DNA of 64,000 nt. It comes from Nymphaea colorata (lineage: Eukaryota; Streptophyta; Magnoliopsida; Nymphaeales; Nymphaeaceae). Numbering within the stretch: the first letter of the stretch is position 1; every line of letters starts with the position of its first letter. The stretch spans positions 13,684,354 through 13,748,353 of the forward strand of contig NC_045139.1 in the NCBI RefSeq assembly GCF_008831285.2. The letters run 5' to 3'. Shown here one piece after another: positions 35,601 to 45,281 of the stretch. The notes beneath the pieces are model-generated. The model had not been told where the DNA came from and did not search any database. It was given only the letters and a program-made list of their open reading frames with translations. Position numbers and translations under genes: made by a program.

Positions 35601-37527
35601 AAATTGATCATTTTAAATGTTCAAATAACTAAACTATCTCTAATACAAAAAGTTTATATCTCAAGGCTACTAAGCAGTTAAATAACTCTATGACAAATGA
35701 TTTATATACATATATACACACACGTATATATACATCCTCACATGTATATATACATCCTCACTGCACCCACAATTTTTTTTGAAAATTGCCATATCCACAC
35801 CCGCACCTTGCACCCCATGTGACGGCAGTCAGAGAGAAAAGGAGTTGCAAAAACAATCCAAAAATGAGACTGGTTGAGCCTATATATATGGGTTAGAGAT
35901 TAGTCGGCTGACCAAAAACTTGACCAACTAATTAGTAATTTGACTAGTCTGACCAATTAGTTGCTGCTTGACAACCCAGGTCAGTCGACAACTGACTAGG
36001 CAGACTAGTCAGGATTTTGACTACAAATTTTCTGTTATATATCAACAGATGCTGTAACGTCTAGAGAATTTACTTGTATTGCATTAGTTTAGAAGTACTC
36101 GTATATTCTTGTGGCATTCTAGTGCACTTCATTCTTTTGTTGTGTGATAGTTACTGAAGGCATCATGCTAAATGATTCTTCATTCACTTTTTCTTCAGAA
36201 TGTCATTCTCTTTTCCTACTTATGATTACGTTGATGTGATTGAGGTTGTAGGCACTTGTTCAGAACTGAATTTCTTGAAGATACTGACTGCAGAGCTTTT
36301 CCCATTTTGTTTGTCTATTGTCTGTTTTGCATGAAGTGAAGAAGGTCAAAGTGAAGAAAGAGGTAAATAAGGGATCAAGGAGCATTATTCTTGCGTACTC
36401 CTCATATTCCATGGAAGTAGCAACTTTGTTATTGGAGAAATGCTTGTCCTGTAAATTTAGTCTTTCTGATAGCAGCAAGTTTATATCCACGGTGGTGCCC
36501 ACGGAAGATGACATGCTTTATTTGGCTGACTTGGATTCATGGAAACTTGTCATAAAAAAGTTATCTCGTTAAAGGATTGATTTACTGCTAGTAATGTTCA
36601 AGGCAGCTATGGATAAGATTGACACCTTTTTGTCTCTAAACATTGAAAATGGTAATACTCCAAATCATTTCATAACATTTTATTTCGAACTTCTGCTGTT
36701 AACTTGTAGGGTTAAATATGGAATTCATCATGCCTGAACAAAAATTGCTAGCAAGAATCCAAGTTTCCTTCTGAAGGAGATGCTGTAATATACTCAAAAG
36801 TCTTAAACAAAAAAATAGCTATACAGAATCTGGCAAAATGGAAGGATAAACGATCTTTTCAAATATACAGAGTGGAAGTCCATACTAATTGATCTTGTCA
36901 GATTTGGTTGGGAAAGGTTACTTAACTAAGTTGATCAGGAGACTAACACAGATGGGGCAATCAAACCAAACTGTGGTAGAGATTGACAAGGAGTTAGGGT
37001 CTGAAACAGACGATGCATCCATTAATGAAGCAGTGAAGCTGGATATGCTGAAAAAGTATCGACTAGAGGGTAAAGTTAATGTTGTCCACAAAGAAGATGT
37101 AGTATGGACAGTGGCCAAGTCATGGAGACCCTGCCCAATTGGCATGTTACCATCTTTGGGCTCTGCTGGAAGGCTGCCTATGCTCGATAAAGCCAGTAAG
37201 GTCCCTGAATGTCCAGAAACAATCGGGACAAGCTGTAAACGGCATGCGTGCCATGAACTGCAAGACCTGGGCCTCCGCAGCAACAAGAAGAGAGAAAGTA
37301 GGGAAAGTCGCTTATCCGAGACCTTGGTAGAGTTTGAAACAGATGAATTTGTGCATGATGAATCACAGCTGCATGAAAGTAAAATGACGACTGAAGGTGG
37401 CTCTCCACAGGAAAGTTTTTTGCCCCTTAAGGGCAAACTGCTAATTGATGGATATCTGCAGCATTGTGGACCCGACATCTTGCACGCTATTCAGTCTAAG
37501 GTGGGCATCTTTGATAGTTTATCGTGA
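32654..37527 (+). CDS. LAS1: LAS1-like ribosome biogenesis protein, frame interrupted by one stop
   Basis: Las1 is the HEPN-type endonuclease that cuts ITS2 during 60S ribosome maturation. Eight exons fit in phase: 32654-32833, 32982-33073, 33533-33604, 33781-33893, 33982-34037, 35051-35159, 36337-36651, 36902-37527. Hallmarks are AWESRGCLPIPVAITAEMVE, LLYSMAIMRLVNGFVDQS, and IDIRHESSHRGLPSLQLLR with the catalytic RHxxxH (about residues 151-156). The plant-type tail has WTVAKSWRPCPIGMLPS and ends at a natural TGA. A TAA at 36570-36572 falls inside exon 7 (codon 286) between KLVIKKLSR and RIDLLLVMFKAAMDKI, where the family reads continuously. As written, the product is 285 residues and keeps the HEPN domain. 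The 234 codons after it remain open. The acceptor at 36336 is the least certain junction, and a central part seen in other plant homologues seems short. Confidence 0.85.
33394..33422. repeat. (CA)n microsatellite in LAS1 intron 2
   Basis: A dinucleotide CA tract of about 13 units with one CG interruption lies within intron 2 of the LAS1-like gene. Confidence 0.9.
34668..34859. mobile_element. hAT-type MITE in LAS1 intron 5
   Basis: The right end reads GGCTCCGCCCCTG, whose reverse complement CAGGGGCGGAGCC is a classic hAT (Tip100-type) terminal inverted repeat. The left end CAGCAGCAGAGCC matches it at 10 of 13 positions. The 192-base interior has no coding capacity and contains three imperfect units of about 35-40 bases built on GGGCACCATATATAAA. 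The flanking CTTTTTGG and CCTTTGGT may be a decayed 8-base target duplication. Its age is likely considerable. Confidence 0.65.
35700..36015. repeat. Short-repeat-rich part of LAS1 intron 6
   Basis: Two tandem copies of GTATATATACATCCTCAC lie at about 35723-35761. They are followed by a stretch dense in GACTAGTC, TTGACCAACTAAT and related words (about 35890-36015), often found in plant transposon ends. No element boundaries could be set. Confidence 0.4.
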
Positions 37528-38524
37528 ACCGTGCCTCACCTTGATTGCTTAGGATCTTCTTACAAATTCATGGTAAGCTGGAAGTCATATTGGCACGAGA
37601 ATCCTGGTAACTAGATATAACAGTAGCTGACTTTTCACCCATCTGTCCCCCTTTGACGTAAAATTTTGTCAAGTTTTTTTCATATTCTTTCTTCAATCTT
37701 TTGTCCCTTGACGTTTCTGTAACTGATTTTATTTAAGATCACGAAGGTTGTGCTTGTGGATATGCTAGTGTTTTCGTCCTTTCATGGTTGTTGGATGTCT
37801 GCGATCATTCCTCATTCATTTATTACTACAATCATGAGAATGCATGTAAAATCAACTGAAAACCATGTAGTTTATGATTTATAATGTTCTGTCTGTGATG
37901 ATGCAATATGACCTGACGTTAATTGCAATTCATATGGGTCATTAGCATAGCATGAGAATTGTACAGTCTGCATTTACATTCTCCGAAGACTGAGGGAACT
38001 GCTCAAAGCCACACCTTTTTTTACAGTGCTAACTGAATTGGCAGTAATATGTACAGAGAATAGCAACAGTGGATGGAACAGAATCTTCATCCAAGATGAT
38101 AGGTAATCTATGCTTCCGCGAGGTCAGGCTGCTACGCCCAGAGTACGAATTCCATGTCTCTCCATGTGACCAGAATCAACCAGCCTCTTCAACGTATTCC
38201 TAATGGTAGGAAACGATCTGGTTGCCAGGGAGAGGATGCCAGTTTACTGCAATTGAAACAAGCTATTATGACTTTGGAAAAATCTTTTTGGCTACCTCTT
38301 ACCCTCCGTCATGATTGTATTTTTGAAGTGTGATCTTCTTGAAAGTAGAAAGCATAATGTACAGAACTTGACAGGCTGGTTCTGCATCAACAAGTAATGA
38401 GCCAGGCTGGAATCTGCTGAAGATGATGCATGACAATCTCCCAACTGCATCTGCCGGCGTATGCATTGCACACAGTCCCTTTTATGTAAAATTCTTGCTT
38501 TACTTCCATCCTGACTGTGCCTGC

Positions 38525-38761
38525 CTCAAGGGGCATAGCGTAGCTGGTTGAGCTAGGGGCCTGTACTAAGGCAGGTCTCTAGTTCGATTCTCGTGGGTGT
38601 TATGTTCCTGTGTCTTAAGGCGGTAGGGCGCGACATATAAGCTGAAGGGTGCACCGTTGCTATCGCTGACACCGACGCAGCTCAGGACCCCGGAGGCAGG
38701 GGGAATGGGGGGGCCTTCGGGCCTTTTTCGGGCGGTGGGATTAATACCCCTTGCTCACCCG
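38525..38761 (+). mobile_element. tRNA-derived SINE with target-site duplication
   Basis: The head GGGGCATAGCGTAGCTGGTT contains an A box (TAGCTGGTTGAG), and about 45 bases on AGTTCGATTCT is a B box, the internal RNA polymerase III promoter of tRNA-derived SINEs; the head resembles the Au-SINE type. The element is flanked by a perfect 12-base duplication GACTGTGCCTGC (38513-38524 and 38762-38773). This fixes both ends and shows retroposition. The 3' part is GC-rich with GGGCCTTCGGGCC palindromic words. It has no poly-A tail. Confidence 0.85.
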
Positions 38762-41518
38762 GACTGTGCCTGCTGATTTGTCTCCAATGTCTTTTTGTGT
38801 AGAACGTAACAGGTTCATGTTATTTTATTTTTTCCATTTGTTATACAAAGAACTTGACTGTAACCAAATGTGCCCAAGAATCAATCACATAAGGCTTCCT
38901 TTCTGGTCTCTCTGGAATGATGGTTAATGAGATTATCGAATATGAAAACCTAGTTTAGTTCATAATCAGATCATGGAAACTAGTAGGCGTATGTCTTAAA
39001 TAAGCACATTTTTACCAAGATTCTATTAGTTGGACAGCAAGCTGCCCCTTTATGTGGGTTGTAAATTTACGTATAATCATGCAAATGATGTTCTTTCTTT
39101 CAGGAAAGTGAAAAAGTGTTGGGCTCATCTTAGCAGCAATTGAATTTCCCGCCGGTGATTCTCTGTGATGCGCTGACTGATTTGAAGTCTACCACTTTCC
39201 TTTATTATTGCTAGATCGCTATAAGAGGCAAAGCTTAGAAACTGTCGTCACTTGCAGGCATCAGAAAAGCAACAACTTTGTCATTTCCCCAAGTCTTTGG
39301 ACCAAATGACAATTCGATTTGTCCAGTTGATAGTAACTACTTCCATGAATAATGAAACTCTCTCTCTGGAGTCACTACTTGTGAATGTATTTATAGTGTC
39401 AAAAATTCGCAGAGGTGCATACCAATGAGTAGTAATATGTATAATCAATTTGTTTTCATGAAAAGCTTGGTTTTGACTAAAATGGTTGCTGCTATTCAAG
39501 GCTTCTGGCGTTTTCTATCTTGGTTCATCAAAGAACATAAGTACCTAGCCAATCAAACACCCCTGGAAATTTAGTTTATGGACTGACAGTCACACAACTG
39601 AAGTACCTAATTCTGAAAGAACCTAAGTTTCTGTGGGCAGTACTTCACATATTGCAGCTGAACTGAAATGAGGAGCTTTCCAAGTTGAACAAACGACTCC
39701 AGATAATGTTTCCGTGCACAATCCCAACTCGAAAAGGAAACAAAGGGTTCGTAGAATGATTGTTCATCAGAAAAGAAATATCAAATGCAGCAGAAAATCT
39801 GCATCCAGAAGTTTTTGAAACGAGGCAGACGTGTACAAGCTTCATAGTTATTTAAAATAGTAGATGTAGTCCTGCTGCACGATTACGCCACCAGATGGGT
39901 CCCTGTGAAGAAGACAAAAAGGAAAAACAGCCTTGCCAAATTTTCCTATAGTTTAACAGGTTTTTTGATATCTGCGCATCAACCATTTTCATTTTGACTG
40001 CACGGTTCCATGACTGGAGGATTAAGCAGCACAACTCTGTGCCACATCTTGTAGTTCTCATCTATGATCCCCTCAAGTCCTAGTTCTTATCTTCAACAGA
40101 TGAAACCTATCCTTCATACCAGTTCATAATCACAGTCATCTCTCGACACTGGATTCACGGTGGCAGGCTTCAAGAAGTAACAGAACCTGTTGGACCTGTC
40201 GGTTTTCTTCACCGTAGTTCATTGTGACTTCTTATTCCATCCGCAACGCCTGCACTTTTTCCTGCATCACACCTGTTCACTGACCCTCCTTCCATGAGAA
40301 GCAGTAAATAAAAGTGTACTGCTGCCTCTAAAAGGTGCTTGCTTTAAATCCTTTGTGACAACTAGAGGACGGGATAAGGCAGAATGCCGAGTGTAGAAAG
40401 AAAAGTATTTATGTAGTTCGAAGCATCTGATTGCGGATGGTTACCTTTTCCCTTTCTTGATGGAAACCACCAATGTTCCTTTTGGACATAAAACCATCTT
40501 AAGAACCTGAGCTTTACGTCAATTCTGACTCCAGATTTGATCTTTGAACATTGTTTGATCCACATGACAATATCATCAATATCATTGTCAGTGGAGAATC
40601 ATTTTAGAAAAGTGTACAGTGAGACTTGGTCGATTGCCCGTAGCAAATCGTCCTGGATGGATCTTTTCACCTGCATTTTTGTTTTAAAAATTTTAAGACT
40701 ACTTCTGTTGTTATTTTACTCAAAACGAGATACGGACATGGGCTGAAAACACAGGTTTCTGATTGACTCTTGGCACAAAACTCATTCATTACGTCGTCCT
40801 TGTCAAAAAACCCTCCCCATTGCCTTGGTCTTGGCTTATCGAATACTCTCCTCCTCGAACATTTTTCAAAGTTCCAAGTTGACCCACCTAGCCCGATGTG
40901 CAGAAAATTTGAGCTTTGAATGAGAAAAATATAATGAAAATTTTACAACACAATCATCAAAATATAAAGTTTTATCAAAGGTTAAAGCCTAACAAGAACA
41001 ATCCTATAGGTATCAAATGAAAGGTCAAACAACAACTAAGCTTGTTTGGAGGGAAACTTTGACACTCCAGAAAATTATCTGGTGCTGAAAGTAAAGTAAA
41101 CCTGGTTTAAACATCAAAATTAATTCGATTATTAGGACCAAGGTGTACAGGAAGTCATAAGTTTGATATTTGTGGGATCAACCGTCTCACCGTTGCCACC
41201 GTAGGTTAGGAGCATCGTAGAGTCAAACTTTTGTTACGTTTTTGTCATAAAAGAAAAAGTATAAAGCATGACTTCAAAGTAAGTTGGCAATCCACGAGTA
41301 ATGTGGACGAAAAGATAGGACATGCAAGCCAAAAAAAAAAAAAAAATCTCTCCATTTTCCCTTCTGAAATCTCTCTGCTGCTGGAGGTTGCTGAATAACA
41401 AAAAAGTTAAAAATGGTCTCCGTGTGATATTAGTGATAATTTATAGTATAACAAAAGTTTATGATGATTTGAGTAATTGTTTATATTTTTTTAGTCATGG
41501 TTTTTAATTTCTATCATT

Positions 41519-41559
<41 letters not shown>

Positions 41560-44500
41560 GTTTGTGTTTGTGTGTGTGTGTGTGTGTGATAGAGAAGCGT
41601 AAGAAATATATTTAGAAAATATCGGTACATGCAATGTAGTCTGCCTTACAACCATGATGTCAAAGTGAACATAAATATAGATGCAGGCAATCACAACCAA
41701 TTTTTCGGTGTCGATATTTTTTTGTTATTGAACGAATCAACTTTTTTTTTTTTTTTCCTTTTCCTTTGGCAATCCAACTGAGTTCTTTAAGACTCCTTGT
41801 TTTGAATATTACGACGTCACGCATAGAGAAATGGCCACCCTAATTTACCTTCTCAACTCAACTACTAAATTAGCATGAACCATTTTGAGCCCAATTGCAA
41901 CTATAGCATTTAATAATTGTTGGAAGATAAAAAATATTATCTTAATTTTTTGCTGTTGGGTGTTGCCCTAGGCTCTTGTATTGAGAGGGGACACATCTCT
42001 TGCATTTGTTGTTGTCCTTGTTGATTGATATAGTCAAACTTGTTTGATATAGTCAAACTTCGGAGTAACTAAGATGCTAACAACGTATCATTGAGAAAAG
42101 GAGGTCTGAATGTTTTCCCATTCTTTCTACTCTCCAGGACCTATATGGGGTACAGTGCATCCATCAATTAGACTTTCACAATCTCACTATTCACAATACA
42201 GGAAAGTAAAATCCACTAGAATAGAACTGGCGATGCGCCTTTGATGCAGCCACCTACCTAACCAGCTATGTTATGTCCCTTAAGCATATAATGAAACTTC
42301 ACTATCACCATGGATATAAGCAATCTCTTTGTCTTTCGGGATCACATGAACCCATGTTCTGTTCTCCCTAATATCGATTGTTTTTCTTCTTCCTTAATCT
42401 TGAGAATGCCAGAGGGTTTCATGATCCTTAACCATAAATGGAATGATAGCTCTTAAAAGGACTGTTATCAGGCATTACTGAAAATTGAGATTGGATTTAC
42501 GAAATTAAGCCAATCTTTGCCCAAGACAAAAAAAAAAAAAAAAAAAAAAAAAATCGTTTTCTTCTACTCATACTGAAGGTGGTTAATCGTTCGTCAGTTA
42601 CCTATACTCATGATACCCATATGAATTCGTATTCTTTTGCTTCTTCGAATCGTCTGATTCAAGGGAAATTATTCAGGAAATTACCTTTAGGATTTTTCCA
42701 CCGTGTTTTAGTTTATCATGAAAAGGTGACGACGATCAAACTAAAATTTTTGAACGTAGGGTCCAACCGTCAAGATGTAAGTGAATTTAAGAAAAATAAA
42801 TAAATAAATTGGCTGCCATCAGGATCAGGGATGGAGATAAACTTGGTCTGGGATGAATCGTAAACAACTTGGGATAATTGTGTCCTGTTCACTAGCAATG
42901 GCATGGTCAATCAAGTTTGAAGGTGAAAATTTTTGCCCAACCACCGTCAGTCATCCTTCCCTTTATGCCAAATTTTTGAATGCTTTGTCAATGTACCCCA
43001 TCGCCATAGCAATTCCTGTTTCGTTGACAGATTGAGCATTCATAATTTGCATCCTCTGTGCTTATCATGTCTTGAACTTTAGAATGTTTTGTGTGGTCAT
43101 GGAGGCTTTCTTCATAGCCACAAAACTTGCTTGCTTCTAAGCCCAGACTCTGCAAATTTTCGATTATTCTGTTTCGGTTTTGCAAATTTTTTTTTCAAAT
43201 TCATGAAGAACTCTTTGGTTTCGGTTTTTAGTTAACCTAACAAGGGAGTTACCGTTGGCGACAAGCCTAAGAGCATGTTGGCAAGGGAACCAGAAACAAC
43301 TTATGAAAAGAAAAGAGATCCAGGTGAAAATTTTAAAAGTTTTAACGTGTTTTTAACGGACCTCTTCAATGAAGTAGCGTTTATTGTCCTCGTGAGTAGG
43401 TCGAAGGTAATGTACAACAGTTGCAATGTTGTTAAAAACGATAGCTACTTAACGTGCACGCCAATGGACCACTGGAATGCCGTTAAAGCATTTTACTATT
43501 GATTAAACATTTTAACGTTAAACAACATGGCAGCAGTCTGTGGGCTACCATGGATTATGTTATTTTCATTTTCTCCTGCCAAAAAAAAAAAGAAAGGAAA
43601 AACTTCATTCTTGAAATTAGAAACGAATCTATCATTGGAATCGGATTATATATGTGGTTATACACATACATGCATGTGCAGACAAGAAGGCTGAATGTCA
43701 ATGTGGGAAAAACCAATTTTTCTCAAGGCTGCACATGCACGTGCACTTGAACAAGTGATCTTAAAAAATTGTCTCCATTTAAGACTCTGTAAACTCATTA
43801 TTCTTCCATATCAGGTGGCGTACTTTTATGTCCAAACTTGTACCTGGGCCTGGTGAGCATGCCAGGCCATTTGTTGGTATACCACATATTAATTGCTAAT
43901 ATATATATTTATATTAACTAGTAATCTTTGGCATACTTTTATATATACTAAGTATTTTAAGTTAAAATTGCCGACGAGATTTGTTTATTTTCTTTTTGTG
44001 TGTATTTCCTGTCTTTTTTGTTGGTAAGTAATGGAAGAAGACAGGCAGCTGAAAATGAAAAAAGTGTGCACTTAGGATGACATTTTTCTCCAGAAAACTA
44101 GTCTGCAAACCCGTGATTTATCACTATTAAACGATTCTCCCAGTCCAGCGAAAACGAGTAGGTATATTTGGGAGGAAGTAAGATACTGTGTTGGAGACGG
44201 CAACCTCAAGCTTCGTTCCTGCTCCCGTAATATTGTAAAGTAATCCCCGTACAATCGTCACATGCATGGGCTAGAGGTGCAGATACTATATTACGGTGAC
44301 TGTGGTGCATTCGGAAATTTAAGTATTTCTTCCTCTCCTGATGATATATATATATCCCAACTTCACAATTTTATAACAAAATTATATGAATAGAATAGGG
44401 GGAAGGCCGGCGAGTTTAATGCCGGCGGGCCTGACCATGCATGCAAAAGGGCAAAGCCCAACGTTCATATGACTGCGCCTGAGCAGGGGCGGGGCCACCA

Positions 44501-44993
44501 CCGCCACCGCCACCGCCCACCCGATCTTCCCTCGCCAACTACAACTACAAGACGCCAAGCGCCACCACCACCGTCTTTTTACCCTTCCCCTGTGCCATCT
44601 GCCACCAGCATTTATTTAAAAGCCGCAACAGTCGCGTCCAAACGGTCATCTTCTCTCTTCCCCCAGATAGAAGAAGAAGGAGGCTCGCCCTCGGGCTCTT
44701 CTACCACCTTTCCTAATGACCATAATAGCCTTAGACCTTCTGGTGGAGACGCTGAAATTAAGAAAGATCCACTTGCGATTTCTAATGCCCCATTTTGCCC
44801 ATCCGGGGGGCGCCGTTTGAGGTTCGCCAACCGAAAATCTTCGGCAGTCCGATAAATAATGCAGGGGCGTAATGGTAAAATTCACACTATTGACCCGTCA
44901 CACCATCGCAGTTCGCACGTCCCTGGCCTGTGAAGCTACGACAAAATCGATCACGTTGAGCCCATTTTCGTTACGTGGCGAAACCACTTTGGC

Positions 44994-45003
44994 TCTATAA
45001 AAA
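44994..45003 (+). promoter_or_regulatory. TATA box of the MCTP gene
   Basis: CTATAAAAAT lies about 285 bases upstream of the MCTP start codon, in a sharp change to GC-rich DNA. This spacing allows transcription to begin near 45030 with a leader of about 250 bases. A G-box-like ACGTGGC lies at about 44974. Confidence 0.55.
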
Positions 45004-45281
45004 TGCCCCACCTCCCCTCGCTCTGCCTGAATCGATTCCGCTTTCTTCTACGACACCGGAAAACTTCCTTCTTAATTCAGTCGCAACTACAGACGTCTGA
45101 CAACTCCACCGGAGCAAGCAAGCAAACCAAACCAAACCAAAGGTAACATATAATCGTCAGCACAGGAATTTTGTGAGAGTTTGTTCATAAACATCCGTCG
45201 CCCGCACTCTTCGCCTCGATCGGCACAGTTCCAACATATAGTTGTTGCCGGATCCAGAGGCCTACCTGAAAGGAGACTGAT

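Larger units (their letters stand above)
37528..45281. other. Long gene-poor interval
   Basis: No convincing gene was found in 7.7 kb apart from the SINE. A 28-codon coding-like stretch lies at 38374-38459 (see findings). Low-complexity DNA includes (TA)n followed by (TG)n at 41521-41588, poly-T near 41735, poly-A at about 42528-42553, and two tandem copies of TTGATATAGTCAAACTTGTT at about 42023-42062. The 44400-44900 part is GC-richer with CCACCG repeats; its 128-codon frame at 44469-44855 is Pro/Ser-rich and probably accidental. The last 300 bases are the MCTP promoter and leader. Confidence 0.6.

Noticed and set aside
41521-41588. Possible regulatory or structural role of the (TA)n(TG)n tract
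   Set aside because: It is an ordinary compound microsatellite in a gene-poor interval with nothing nearby to regulate.
44469-44855. A 128-codon Pro/Ser/His-rich frame upstream of the MCTP gene
   Set aside because: It is low-complexity, lies beside CCACCG repeats in the promoter region and resembles no family.
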